NCBI GenBank assembly: GCA_032191485.1
Contig: JAVDOI010000011.1
Location: 4,415,298 to 4,479,297 of the forward strand
Length of the DNA: 64,000 nucleotides
Reading direction: 5' to 3'
Source of the DNA: Leptoclinus maculatus
Taxonomy: Eukaryota; Chordata; Actinopteri; Perciformes; Stichaeidae
Position numbers and translations under genes: made by a program
Part shown: positions 11,618 to 24,059 of the stretch, piece after piece
Layout: each line of letters starts with the position of its first letter
How positions within the stretch are numbered: position 1 is the first letter of the stretch
Notes under the pieces: model-generated
What the model saw: only the letters and a program-made list of their open reading frames with translations
The model's database searches: none
Told to the model about the DNA's origin: nothing

Positions 11618-12889
11618 CAGATCACGTAATTAGCTGCAGGCTGTCGGAGGTGCAGGGAATACCGGGCGGACAGCTTTGATGTGTAAGGGTGCCACATTGC
11701 TGCAAATTAATGCTTAATGGGCTAAGCTTAGGTGATGTCATAGTTCATCGTAATAGCAGTTGCCAGCATCATAAATAATGCTTAAGATTGTTTCCAAGTG
11801 CTTCTTTTGACTGACACGTCAGTTTGCTCCCGGCTGGCTCCGTTGACCCCTGGCATGCTGTGAATGTCCCACAACAGTTTCCATTGTAATGAACAGATGC
11901 ACAAGGCATGACTATCATTACTAAATGAGTTTTCCAAAAGAAAAAAAAAAGAGTCTTACAAGTGTTGGTACAAAATTGGAGTAGTGGCAGTTTGTCATTG
12001 TCAAAATGAAAACCCTTCTATAGTTTCATAGAGATGCTCAATAATAGATCTAAGGATTTCATTTTTTTTCCAACATGGACACACAACACTTCAGTCAGTC
12101 GTCACAGCAGATTCACAGACACATATGCTCACACATTAACTGTAGACAGCGTCATGAGAAAAATGCCAGCATGGCCTAAACCCTCACAGATGGATGGGGG
12201 GAAATAAAGTTTTCAAGTCAAGAAACACATTGATCTACTCTTATTACAGCAAAGGCTTTGAATTATTTAGTTTTAAAACATTTAACAACCTAACTGTCCA
12301 AAAATCATGATGCGAATAAAACACACCAAAGCTGCGATAGGTCAAAGATGTATTATGAATGAAATGTCCCATTAGAGACTGCAACTGGCAATCATTTTCA
12401 TTAAGGATTTATCTGTTTTTGATCTGTGATTCACTGTTTACTGCTAGAACCCGAGGTGACATCTAAACAAACTAAAATCCAAAGATATTCAATTTACAAA
12501 GATATAAAACAGCAAAAATCGTCATGTTTAAAGCTGCATTTTTGCTCATTATATTGTTAAAAATGATTACAAAAATGCTTTTATTGCTGAGTTTGCAATT
12601 CTTTGACCTGGGAGCCTTTTTTAAAAAAAAGCATTAACTATTGTGGATGTGCGCTAGGTGTTTAATGTCTTGCTGGACACATGAGCTGAGGTTGGAATCT
12701 AACTCTAATCTCTTGGCTTCAGGATGGTCCCTCATCACACCCATCCTGCCACTCCCTACTCTCTTCCCACTTTCCATACTTCAACCCTTTCCCCTACACA
12801 TCTACATACCTCCATATAACAAGTCAACGACCCTCCATCTCGGGTCTTTCATGTCCAACACTTGAAGAGTATGCATTACTTGAAGACTT
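11618..12889. other. Noncoding DNA with homopolymer runs
   Basis: Holds an A run near 11940 and a pyrimidine-rich stretch at about 12730-12800. No gene is evident. Confidence 0.55.
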
Positions 12890-13300
12890 GAAGAGCAGCT
12901 TTCCAAAACAATTCACGCACAGCAGAACAATAACCTCGTCACGTAAGGGACACTTCCGCGCCGGCTGCCTCTGCATGATGCAAGTGCTAATGCTGAGTAC
13001 AAAGTTCCATCTGGTTCCCCCTGAGTGGGAGGAAAGCTAGCCCGCTGACTCTGAGGCTAGGCTAAGCTCCCGCTGGATAGCTCGTGCTTTCCGTGTCTTG
13101 TGGGGACTGCAGTGCATGCGACCAAGGCCACATGAGCCCCAGAGCATTCCCCCCCTCTCTCTAATGTTTCAATTAATCGCAGGGCTGTCACGAACGGTGT
13201 TCAGCTAACAGGAAACACATTGGCTTTGACGTGAAAGCCCCTATTGTTGATGGATGAAATTAGAAGTGTTAAATCTCGTTCCAGATCGTTTCACACAACT
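12890..13300. promoter_or_regulatory. Candidate conserved noncoding element
   Basis: A repeat-free block, more GC-balanced than its flanks, with CpG at CACTTCCGCGCCGG near 12951 and a TTCAATTAATCG word near 13168. No coding frame is recognised. Function is inference. Confidence 0.25.
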
Positions 13301-13469
13301 GCGTCCCCTCCCTCTGCCGCCCTCTCAAACGTATGCACAACAGGTTTTGTTTGAAGGACTAAGCAGTTATTACTGGTGTTTGATATGATCTGAACATCGT
13401 CTTAGTGACACATTTACACCAAAAAAATGCATTATTTATGAATTTCCGAGGTTTTCTTTTGTTGTTACT

Positions 13470-13690
13470 ACAGGTGAAACCGGGTTGCAAACTGTCCTGG
13501 GCAGCCGCACTGGAAGCCAACGAGAGCTTTCTGTGTTGCTCAAGGGCACTTTGATGGAGGTCATCATGTATTCATTCAGTTCCCCCATCCAGGTTTTCAT
13601 AGCAAATCTGGCAGATTCAGACTGTATAACCTTCCGGTCACAAGAAAGCCTCGCTAACCTTCAGGCTACTCCAGCGTTGGAATACTTGTG
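13470..13690 (+). mobile_element. Retroposon-like fragment, 'GCTCAAGGGCAC' family
   Basis: Carries TTGCTCAAGGGCACTTTGAT near 13536 and a TAACCTTCCGGTCACAAG word near 13626, in the same order as in the fragment at 11455. A 75-codon frame across it is not a gene. Confidence 0.55.
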
Positions 13691-14836
13691 TAATGAAAAA
13701 GGGATGAGATAGTTTATTATTTGGGGGGAAAAAAAAAAAAGTGTGTGAGAGAAAGGAAAGCATGGGAGTGGAACCAAAGCCTTCATTATATGACTGATAA
13801 TGCCTGATGTGATGGATCACGCAAGCGCTGTGCATCCCTGGTGGTGCACATGACTTCATTTTGCATGTGTGGCGGGACAAACATTCACTCCAGGCAATTT
13901 CAAGGCTCCCTCATTGCTTTCGCAGCATATCCTCACATGTTACTTTAATAAATATGGCGCAAGCAAAACTCTATTATCAAAATGAATCGGTGTCTTATTG
14001 GTTCACATTACATTTTTGTGAGATTCAGCTGAAGACGACCCTTTGACCTCACCTTGTATCTTGACAGAGTTATCTAAACTTCACAGTCAAAAATATATTA
14101 CGTGTGATTATTTAGGCAAAACAGATGGAGGTTGTGTGGCTGATGAATAGGACCTGAGAGGGTTTTGAGGAAAATGTATTAAATCAAACCTCAAAAGCAC
14201 ATAGATCCTACGTTGAGCAACAGTGAAAGTGGTTTGGAATATAACCGCTCATGTGCATTTATAGGAAAAGTGTGGATCTTTTAGATATTTTCTTTTTCTA
14301 GGAGACAGATTGATGGAGTGTTCATCGAACTCCACTCTGATTGGCAGATTAAATGAAAATCACCTTGAATTGCCCCTAAGTGATTCAACAAAACTTGTTT
14401 TTTCTTCTAATTTTCCTCTGTGGCATTATTCCAAAACATATATATTTTTTAGACAGATGGTTGCATATATTTGGAGATTTGTACATCTCAAACTAAGGGG
14501 AGGTTGGTAAATTCATGAAAGAAAAAAATTCAATTCAATTTCAATGTTTCGGATACATGTTTAATCAACATTTATGTAAATATAAGTATTAGATACCCAA
14601 TAATAATTCACTCTGATCAGGATCAAATTACATATGCACTAAGGAAGTGGTTTCTAATCCCTTAAAAACTTGGGACCCCAGACAAAATGTACATATCTAT
14701 GAGCAGTTTAAGGCAATAGTTATGTTTACTCTCAGGCATACTTTAATGTCTGTATTTTTTGAGACCTCAGAATGATTGTGTGACAAACCCCCAGATTATG
14801 AAATTATGAAGCTTTTTTGTACAGATGCTTCAGAGC
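13691..14836. other. Noncoding DNA with A runs
   Basis: An A run at about 13729-13740 and CAATTCAATT words near 14530. No gene seen. Confidence 0.6.
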
Positions 14837-14888
14837 AGTAGTAGTAGTAGTAGTGGTGGTATCGGTGGTGGTAGTAGTAGTAGTAGTA
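14837..14888. repeat. (AGT)n trinucleotide repeat with GGT interruption
   Basis: AGT/GTA repeats flank a GGTGGTATCGGTGGTGG core, giving a roughly mirror-like arrangement. Confidence 0.95.
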
Positions 14889-16419
14889 CAGATTGTTGGT
14901 AGATTATATTACCAATATATTGTTATAGCTTATATCGTGGATGTAAAATGTATATAGAATAACATTATGATTGTCTGAACTGAATTAGAAAATAGTTTAG
15001 ATTATAATTCTCTTTATATGGTGCTGCTCTTGTAAACTACATATATCCAGTAACAACATTGTAGGAGACTGTAGTATAGAGAGTGAGCATCTTCAGATAA
15101 ATTATCTCTTATCTGCGTTGACAAAATTGATAGAAAAAGAGTAAAAAAAAAAAAAATGTGAGCAAAGAAGATACAATGTTTACAGACTGGATTTGCCGCC
15201 ATTGAATGGTGGGCTTCAGGTAATGATTGATTGATATTTTCCATTGGCCAGTGAGACATGAATTCAGCCAAGGTTGACAGGTTGCAGGTCCGTGATCCTC
15301 GCAAAGAGAACTGCAGATCCTTTAGTATGTTGAAGGCTTGGCCCTTGCAGACCAACCGAGTCTTAACCCTATATGGTGCTCGTGGTTATAACACGGAGCA
15401 TTCTGATCACTGGACCCGAAGGGCAGTTCAAATACCATCAGGTCATCGGGGGCCCGTATTAACAGAACCAAGGCTTTGTCACCAATCCCACTCAACTTCA
15501 AGGATCTTTAGGGGAAACAAATCGATCAACTCCTGACTCTATAACTGGTCTATGGCCACGGAGACCAAATACACCATAAAGAAGATTTGTCTTTCCTGTG
15601 TAGCTCCAAGCATTCAAGCTCACCTGTAACTCAAAGAAAACCTTGAAGTAAACCAGGGATGAAAAACACTGGTTTCAAATGAACTGGCATTAAATTAGCA
15701 AATGGCATGGTCACGGTGGCATGATGAACACCTTTCTGAGAGTTCATTATTGATTCTCATATTAAAAAAAAAAAAAAGAAGTTGCACAATTGACACCAAA
15801 CAAAGAAAAAAGCAGAAAAGAAAATGTCTTCCTTTTTCCTCCTCTCATAAACAAGTGAACATTCCAAGCGTGCCCACCTGCTCTTTTCTCTCCTGACACC
15901 CAATTAGGTATCAGTCCAATTACCTCTGCATACAAACCACAGATCCCTTTAGCTTTTGAACCAGAGCAGCCAAATCAAAGAATGAGTTGGAATCAGAACA
16001 TACTCCTCAAGTCTAGTTCAATAATGTCTACCGGTGCACGACATGAGAGCCGTAGTCATTTTTACAGTAAGTCTAATATCGGTAGCTTTGGCAAAAATGT
16101 CAGGTTTATTAGCTGACTCTGTGAGCAGGCACCCACATCATCACCATCGCTCAGTGCAAAAAGTGAACGTCTTTAGAATTCATCTATATTGTCCACCAAA
16201 TTCATCCTTTCAATTCATTGCACTAAAATAATGTCGCCGTCTGCCTCCACCTTTTGGAATTTTATCTTTCCAAAACCTAAATCACATGCTTCTTAAGGCT
16301 TTAGGAGTAAATCAATGAAAATGTGCTTATTGTTTGTTTCTACTGATGCAATATAGGACCACAGCAGTGCAGTAAAGGGCAGATAGCTATTGGTGTCTCA
16401 GAAGGTCACGGATGAGGCT
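14889..16419. other. Noncoding DNA, no clear feature
   Basis: A runs occur near 15145-15157 and 15764-15776. Several frames of 60-113 codons exist but none is recognisable or supported by splice signals. Confidence 0.55.
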
Positions 16420-16640
16420 TTTGTGTCTTTCCTTACTCTGTCGGCATGCCGTGGAGCTCCCTGCTTCTCCCGATAGGTTGCCTCCCCGCTGGGACTCAAG
16501 GCAACTCTGTCCTGGCCGCGGAGCAGGAACTCAGAAAGCAGTTCAGCTATGCAGCTCCCCGCGGGAAGAGTGGAGCTGTGAAATGGGGTAGGGGGGAGGG
16601 GGGGGGATTGAGGGTGCCACCTGTTCACCTCAGCTAAACA
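16420..16640. promoter_or_regulatory. Candidate GC-balanced regulatory block
   Basis: A locally GC-rich block with CpG at GGCCGCGGAG (about 16514) and CCCCGCGGGAAG (about 16557), ending in a G-rich run at about 16585-16606. Frames on both strands are open but unrecognised. Confidence 0.25.
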
Positions 16641-17289
16641 TTTAACCAAGAGCACTTTGAACGAGAGAGCGGTTATTTCCATTGAACACGAAAACGATAA
16701 TGATTTTTTTTTTACTGCCGTCGTAGAACAAAATGGCCACCACAGTGATGGTTGGTGATTACCACCAGTGGCTGAAATAGTGCTACATGTGCTGAGACTT
16801 CTGTTATTTTAAAACACCCTTTACAGCTTTAACAATGGCTCTACAAGTTATCACGGGGGGGAATATCTAGGAGGATGTGGCTTCCAGCTTAGACAATGTA
16901 TATTGTCTGCTTATATATTCCATATTCTAATTTAAAATCAAGTTTACAAAAGAATGATCAACTGGTTTGTATGATTTTAAGATTGCGTTAGCTTAGCATG
17001 TCACTGTTTCAGAAAAACGTCCTCCAAAATGTGTTTGTTTTGCCCTCAAGTACAAAGCAGTTTATACGGTGGATCTGAAGACGCAACGCATTGCAAATTG
17101 TCAAATTGATGAGGATGTTGTCTTCATTTGTTTGTGTTTTGTATCTTTGCATGCGTTTTCTTAAGTTGCAGTATGTGTAACTCACCAACATTTTGTGGAC
17201 CCATCCCTCCACCCCAACCTCGTCCTTCTGCAGACTTTTTGGCTCTGTCACAATGCATTCTCCTTGCTCCCACTCACTCCAGCCCTCGA
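16641..17289. other. Noncoding DNA, no clear feature
   Basis: A T run near 16704 and G run near 16855. A minus-strand 42-nt piece bounded by AG and GTGAGT near 17187-17228 lacks a polypyrimidine tract and was not accepted as an exon. Confidence 0.55.
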
Positions 17290-17560
17290 ACGCAGACTTG
17301 CCAGTCATAGTGTAGCTTCGTCCAGCTCTGACTGCTCCATAGACTCTTATGCAATCGTTTCAGATTTCTTCATTTTCAGGCTGTTTTTTGGGGGATTTCG
17401 AGCTAACCACGGTTAAACGTTGTGTCATAGTGATACTTCTTACCCTGAGGGCTTGGAAGAAGATTTTTGTTTCTACATAAAAACCTGTGGAGCTAATATT
17501 AGCATAGCACGTTGACACATCATTAACTAGCATTAGCACATCTATGCTACGCTAGCTACT
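17290..17560. mobile_element. Probable dispersed teleost repeat
   Basis: Words such as CTCCATAGACTCTTATG, GGGGATTTCGAGC, GTCATAGTGATACTTCTTA and GGCTTGGAAGAAGATTTTTG follow in the order I recall from a perciform interspersed repeat, ending in a GCTAATATTAGCATAG stretch. Class unknown. Confidence 0.45.
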
Positions 17561-18269
17561 GAATGTATTCACATACTTTTTTAATGGTTGTAACAGCCCC
17601 TTTCACAAAGCCTGTGCAAGGTGTCACTATTGTGCCATTATTCTGCCTTCAAGTTCTTCAATTCCTACGGCTGCTAGAGTACTTTGTCACTTTATTTTAA
17701 ACAAAAGGATTTTTTGGGGCATTTTGCTCAAACCACTGAAGCACTTGGAGGACAGCCTCCTTTAGCTGGCCTCGCACATCCTCTGCTAATCATTTGTTCG
17801 AGATTGAACAAAGGTTTGAGATATTCTGCAAAAATGTGTTTATTTGTTTGAGTCAATTACAGGCTACTGTACAGGTCTGTATCAGTTTTTATGGTTCTTG
17901 CAATACCTACTGCATTGTATGTAAAGTTCTTATTCATTTTTAAATGTTTTATGAAGTCTGTTGGATGTAAAATATTTGATTATGTCATGATAAAAATATT
18001 TGATTCTGGTGCATAAGGGGCTGATGTTTTATGGTTTGGCTCCACATTCTACTAGTTAAAGGGATCACGTCAATCTTTTGTCTCATAAAAAACAATGCCA
18101 GTGTTATTAAACTTTGACGGCAGCCATCTTTTCTCCATCTGACAGCTTTGGAATTAGAAAATATCCAGGCCATCCACTCTAGTTCTACCCCTCAACCACT
18201 TTTCACACTTACCATTGTCTACTTCTAACACGGCACCCTCATTCATCCCAAAGCTCCTCTTAAAGGACT
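17561..18269. other. Noncoding DNA, no clear feature
   Basis: AT-rich, without a credible exon or an assignable repeat. Confidence 0.6.
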
Positions 18270-18520
18270 TTTACAAGGTGTGAAGTGCCAGATCCAAGAA
18301 CAATTGAAAACAGAGCTGGTGTATCAGCTGTAGCCATCAATCATACTTGGATCAATCACTGTCACCTGGCCCAGCGCCAACCTCGCACCAGTCTCTCTGC
18401 CGCGCCCTCGGCATGTGGCCCTCAGGAATGCTGGGTAATGAGGGATGGCAAGGGGCATCCAGGCATCCGATTACGAGCCATGTTGGGAAGAAAGGAAAGA
18501 TATGTCATGTGAGGGTGTGT
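18270..18520. promoter_or_regulatory. Candidate enhancer with paired PBX-type sites
   Basis: Two direct copies of ATCAATCA (18336-18343 and 18351-18358), the reverse complement of the PBX/HOX-type TGATTGAT motif, sit 15 bp apart and are followed by the E-box CACCTG at 18363-18368. The surrounding 250 bp is repeat-free and balanced. Motifs are seen; enhancer function is inference. Confidence 0.3.
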
Positions 18521-18779
18521 GCGCTTGTTTACATTTACTTGTGAGGTATTTAGCTTCTGCTTTCATCCAGAGGAAAAGTGGGGTGAGCTTGCTGCATTGC
18601 AAACATTGTAAGGAGAGGAAAGGTCAGAGCAAGGAGGTGATGCATGGAAGTTTACGACAGGGACGAATCTGGGATTATTGTTGACATGTTAAGGCGTTGA
18701 CTGAAAAGCACTAATCATAGGATCCATAAACATGTGCCAAATTCATCTAATTTATGCCCCCTCCACAGCCAAAAACATA

Positions 18780-19250
18780 CCATGTCCATGATTTAAAAAT
18801 AGGGATGGGGATTGTCTGAATTTTTAGTCGTGGTAGTGGTATGGCACTGTGGATGGCAATGTTGGTTGGTTGGTCTGTCCACCACTTTGATCCAGACTGA
18901 AATATCTCTACCACTGCAGTGCAATTTTGTACAGACATTCCTATTCCCTAGAGGGTGAATCCCAGTGACTTTGGTGAGCTGCTGACTTTATCCCTCTATA
19001 GCGCCACCAGCAGGTTAAATGTTTCACTTATCCTGTGAAATATCTCAACATCTACCAGATGGATTAGCACAACATTTGGTACAGATATTCATGGCTATCA
19101 GTCGATGAATCCTGTCAACTGTGGTGATCCCTGTCTTTTCCTCTAGTGCAACCATGAGGTTCACATTTGTGGTTTTGAGCGAAATATCATTACTATTGGA
19201 TGCATTGCCACAAAATTTGGTACAAACTGTAATGACTTTGGTGATTACTT
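18780..19250. mobile_element. Tandem-unit dispersed repeat, unit about 141-150 bp
   Basis: Three diverged units are visible. Each has a GGTACAGA-type word followed by an ATTC start, a GTGAATCC/ATGAATCC word, GACTTTGGTGA or a relative, and a TCTAGCGCCACCA or relative. The ACAGACATTC word at 18931 recurs at 19081 (150 bp later), and the ACAAAC form at 19222 (141 bp later). The wording matches an abundant teleost interspersed repeat with internal tandem structure. Confidence 0.7.
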
Positions 19251-19429
19251 TGGTTTATAATCAAATGCAAGGAAATTACAATAGCAATATACTATATTGT
19301 CTATATGTCTATACCGTGTTTATTTGCTTTGTATTAATAGATTTGATGCTTTACCAATATTTATTCCAAGCTGCTTTAATTCAGCTTGAACATCTAAGAT
19401 GTGAGACCTCAGACTAATAAGGATCCTTT

Positions 19430-19960
19430 AAAGGGCAGCAAATATCACATCATGCCATGGACGAGATGGAGATCTCGCCGTTAATCTGTGCTACAAACAG
19501 CAACTGTTGGAGGGGGCACGGCAAGGTATTAAGTGTAAATCCTCTATCCTGAAAATTGTTCACAGCATAAATGGAAATTCCATCAGAAAATTCAGACTCA
19601 TTTATTATTCATCGTCACCCCCTCGCCAATGCCTTGCTAGAGGTGATGAAAAACGACGGCGGATACGCAAGTATATCATGTGGGACTCTAATATATCGCT
19701 ATCAAAAGCAGTGAACTGGAAAAGACAGGATTTAAAATGGTATCTGGTCCTAAGTCCCTACTAATTCAATAACATTATGCCAAAGATTTATTAGATCCCA
19801 TTTCCCATAAACACATCTGCTCCCTGACTTTGATGCAGGCCGTGCTGAAATGGACACATTATTTTGAAGAAGACTGCAGCTGAGTAAAGGGTGATCTGTC
19901 AAATCTCAATTGGAAGAGTTCCAGTCCAACAAAGGGCAGACGTTACCGGGTTTCCTTCAA
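19430..19960. promoter_or_regulatory. Candidate conserved noncoding element
   Basis: A long repeat-free block with retained CpG (for example AAAACGACGGCGG near 19649) and several CATTTATTATTC-like AT cores. An 85-codon plus-strand frame is present but unrecognised and without clear splice sites. Confidence 0.25.
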
Positions 19961-21669
19961 AAATAAGTATTCTTTTGAAATCATAGACTATTATTCAAGG
20001 ACATTATTCAATTCAGTTGTTTTTTTTAACTGAATTTTTGAACATTATTTCGGAATTAAACCATTTTGTACCTGATGTTGCTGTTACCTGATTCCTGCAG
20101 AGACAGTCATCATCATTCACCTATCGGACCAGAACTAACCTTATTACAGAGGAATGTGTCTTACTCAAACACACGGCTGCCTCTTCCTATCTACAATATA
20201 TCCTAGTGGCAGGATATGCTACTTTTTTGTTCCCAGCATGAGAATAAAACATTAAACTAAACGGGAAAATAAATAAATTCCTCTCATCTTTTATGTCTTA
20301 AATATGTCCTCTCCTAATGTAAAGCTACGGCTTCTTAAAGGTGAACATGGGAGTTTGAGAGACACACACGTATCAGTCGAGAGCCATCCCCTCCTCTGGA
20401 ACCCATTAAGAAATGTATAAAATGCCTTCCTACCAGTTTGATTTGTAGTTCGAGGGTTAACCCCTCAAATGTCTGTCCGTGGTTCTTGAGAATTTGAAAC
20501 CCCAGTAGTGAGTGATTGTTTCAATGTAAATGGGGCATGAAAGCCCCTCTATAGCTTTTCTTTTGGGTCGTGTCATGCTCGATTATGAATACCACAAGTG
20601 ACTACTAGTTTTCAAGTAGCCATTTTACAGTTTCAAAGTACAAATGCCAAGTTTTATTCCTTTTGAATATGTTGTATTGAAAGAAGTGAAACGACTAATC
20701 AAACCATTGATTGTGAACTATTGTTCAAATAGTTATAAGATGAGGGAGAACATGTGTCAATATCATATGTGTGTTGTGACAGTGGGGCTGCTGTGGGCAC
20801 AAACACATGGCTGAGTCTTGTGGGGAGGTATAACTGAGGCTGGCTCGGCGTTGACACCTCCAGCTGTCTCCAGGGTTGGAATACAGATCTGACACCCACA
20901 GCGGTCCAGCGTAGACACCAGCTGGGCCTGGAGCCAGAGAAAATGTCTTTCACCTCCTCCATCAACACCGCCGTTCTTTCTCCTTCACAGTCACAAGTCT
21001 CTTTCGCCTTCTTCCACTCCCTATAACTTTTCTTTTATGCCTTGATTTAACTTTATTCATCCAACCTTTATTTTCCCCCTCACCCTCCTTTACTCTCTAC
21101 AATGCGTGCCTCTTCCGCTTCGGCCCGAGTTCCTCCCCCAATCCCTCCCTCCCTACTTCCCCTCGTTCTCCCTCCTCCCACTTGCAAATCCTTTCCAGTG
21201 ACACAACACTGATTTTCTGCCAACTTTTCTTCCCTCCTTGAACATCAGTCTCTGTGGCACAGTAGCTCTTGACTTTTGTGATGACTTCATACCGCCTCTC
21301 TTTGCTTGGGTGGTGGTCAACTCAAGCGGAGAATGAGGACTCTTGAGAGTCACAAGTGCTGTCTGCGACAAGTAGTGCAGAAGATCCAAAAGTAGGATAA
21401 CATTATCAGACACTTGTAGTACATTTACATGAATTGCCTCTGTATTCCATTGCTCTCCCTAGACAGAAATGACTACAATACATGAGTGTATTGAGGGGCA
21501 GAGAGGCAGTGAGGGCATGGTAATATTGTACAGTAATATTCTTTTGATTCTTTTGCGGAAAACAGAAAATCAAGTGAGTCACGAGTCATTTTGCAATCTT
21601 CAAGGATCATTTATTGTAATTATGCGACAAAGGGATGCACAACTAAATTTAGTTGTAGCCCATTTGTAA
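19961..21669. other. Noncoding DNA with a pyrimidine-rich stretch
   Basis: The plus strand is C/T-rich at about 20970-21190. Elsewhere it is AT-rich. No gene or repeat family assigned. Confidence 0.55.
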
Positions 21670-21882
21670 CACAACAAACACATGACTTGGTTAGGTTTAC
21701 GAATAGATCGTGAAATGCTTAGTGAGGTTTAGGCAACAAAAATAACTATGGGAGTGCCGTTACTGAAGAACGTATAGTTACGTGACAAACAAATTAATGT
21801 TGACTTCTCGTTTGGGAACGAACAGCGGCCTCCTGGCGGAAAGGTTTGTTGGTCCCATCCACATCCACTCCACTTTCATGAT
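21670..21882. mobile_element. Dispersed teleost repeat fragment
   Basis: Ordered words GACTTGGTTAGGTTTACG, TAGATCGTGA, AAAATAACTA, GTGACAAACA, GGAACGAACAGCGG, TCCTGGCGGAAAGG and TTTGTTGGTCCCATCCAC match a common perciform repeat I recall. The copy is diverged and incomplete. Confidence 0.6.
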
Positions 21883-22065
21883 TGTTTGAGCCATAACAAA
21901 AGACAAAATGTGGCCTGCAACCGATACAGTAAGGCAACAGTAAGGCTTGTTTTTATCCTAGCCGATTGCAGAAGTTCCTTGAGCATACAGTCATAAATTA
22001 CCACAAAATGTATAGGCTGATGGGTCCAGTAGTATACGAGATTAGCCGTGGACAGACAGACAGAT

Positions 22066-22066
<1 letters not shown>

Positions 22067-22144
<78 letters not shown>
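22067..22144. repeat. (CA)n microsatellite with one G interruption
   Basis: About 39 CA units with a single G replacing C near 22111. Minus-strand Cys-Val frames across it are artefacts. Confidence 0.98.
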
Positions 22145-22145
<1 letters not shown>

Positions 22146-23159
22146 GATCTTCCCAGGCCTAATGCCTGGCGGAGATAATTAGTGTTTTTCTGATTAGAAA
22201 CTGAACCATAACAAATCATTATTTGCACATCCTCTCCAACCTTTTGCAAAATTCCCAAAGTTGCCCAGTTTAGAATAAACAACTTGCAGTTGTGTAGATA
22301 GTGAATAAAAGCATACATTGCCAAACCATCTTGCAGCAGTTCTTGAGACCCTGCCCCAAGTTATAGTATGGGCCGAGAGTTTGATACTTCTACTACATTT
22401 CAGAAATTGCATGAGTTGCACTTTGAAGACGGTATGGGATGGCTACACCATTATTTAAACTTAATATGTCAATCATTCCAGCCATGAGTAGTTCTGTGGG
22501 ATACGTCGTGTAACCACAAGATATCAGCCTTTGCCAGTGCATATTTATGTTCCAGCTTAGAAATTGCCTCACTGTGTTCAGCAGATCTGACACACTCAAG
22601 AACTTCACTGTAGGAATTGTGCACATACAAAAGACTTGGATTAAATGATATACTTGTGTAACACAGAACAATAACCAATAGATAATTTAAATACCAGCCA
22701 TCTACTGTAGATAAATTAATCATATTCAGATTGATATCAGTCAATACTTGTTTGAAAAAGTAGACTGTATGTTTTTAACTGGGAGTTAGTTATATTAGTT
22801 ATATATCATCACAGGCTGAAGATGCAGATTACAAAGAACAGTGGTTGTATTAAATTCTTAAATTCCAACTAAATAAACAGAATCAGATATTGAATTTAAG
22901 CACAAATACTGTATGGAAGAGGAATCAGTTGTAATTCCAGTTCTACATGTATTGTAATCGGTGATCCACTTATAAACATATAGCAAACTCTGTTCAAGTC
23001 TAGTTTCTGAAGTAGTGAGCCACAACATTTAGCCTTTAAGATAAACTCATTATCAATTTGTCCATCAACTCTCTCTCTCTCTCTCAAATTTTGTATCACT
23101 CAGTCTGACTAAGATATTTAACTGGATTAAAAACATCAACTGCTGAGGTATACATGTCT
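22145..23159. other. AT-rich noncoding DNA
   Basis: A short (CT)n of about 17 bp at 23069-23085. No credible exon or repeat family. Confidence 0.6.
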
Positions 23160-23520
23160 TGCAGCAGGAGAGAAAGCCATATTGGGTTTGACGAGGGCTC
23201 TGAAAAGGGTGCGGAAAAGGAAAGGAATGCCTTTAGATTTCATTTGCAGGGAAAAATGCTGATGCGGTGGTAAACGAATGCAGACGAAAAGCCGGAGTAA
23301 AGAGTGAAATAATGATCACAGTCTTGACGTGGTTCACAGAAAGATTTTTGTGGTCACCCGGCAGTGTTACAGAAGTAATTCCTAGTTTCGGCTCCTTTTG
23401 CCCAAATGTTTTCCTATCGCCGGTCTTACACTTGCGTTTTATAGGGCTCGTTTTCTGTGACTCGTGGTGGTGTTTAATGCCCTAAATTGGGCTGATGTAG
23501 AAGAAAAGACTGAAAGGAAC
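23160..23520. promoter_or_regulatory. Candidate conserved noncoding element
   Basis: Repeat-free block with retained CpG and a purine-rich left half. No recognisable protein in any frame. Function is inference. Confidence 0.2.
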
Positions 23521-24059
23521 TGGATCCAGGTTGATCAGGTTTTAATGGGCTGCATGTTGGTTCTTTTGAGGTGATGATGGTAGTAAATCCTCAGACATGC
23601 TCTTTAGCGATTAAGAAATGTAAGGTTATTTGGCTGCTGTACTGATTGTAAGAGAAAAAGGTGTTGGCTAAGGCCCTCAGAGAGTATTACCACTCCCAGT
23701 CCAAATAGTGGACTTCAGTCATAAAGTCAGTACCTCATTGGCTATGCAAATCATTTTAGGGCCTTTTGACCTGCTTGGCTTTTAGACGGATGAGGGGAAG
23801 ATTCTATGGTGTAAGCCTCTTAGTGACAGGATCTCTGGGCCTTGGGCCAGCAGTTATGACTGATGGAGAGGGTTGTCTCCTCAGCTGCCCCTGTACCCAC
23901 TGAGAGAACAAGCTAAAGATGTAATGGCCAAATATAGAAGGCTATTTCTCACCCTAGGTTGATGGATTACTCTAAAGCCAAACTATGTACAATGTCCAAA
24001 GGGGTAACAATGTAATGTATTCATAGGACGGGTATCTGTTATCGGCACAGTAACTGCAC

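Noticed and set aside
17187..17228. 42-nt minus-strand segment between CTGCAG and GTGAGT
   Set aside because: No polypyrimidine tract precedes the acceptor, and the area borders a probable dispersed repeat.
20101..20107. Seven-base minus-strand microexon-like GAATCAG near a CTCTGCAG acceptor
   Set aside because: Far too short to support without transcript data, and its donor (GTAACA) is weak.
22061..22144. Possible CRISPR-like or other ordered array
   Set aside because: It is a simple CA microsatellite with one interruption.
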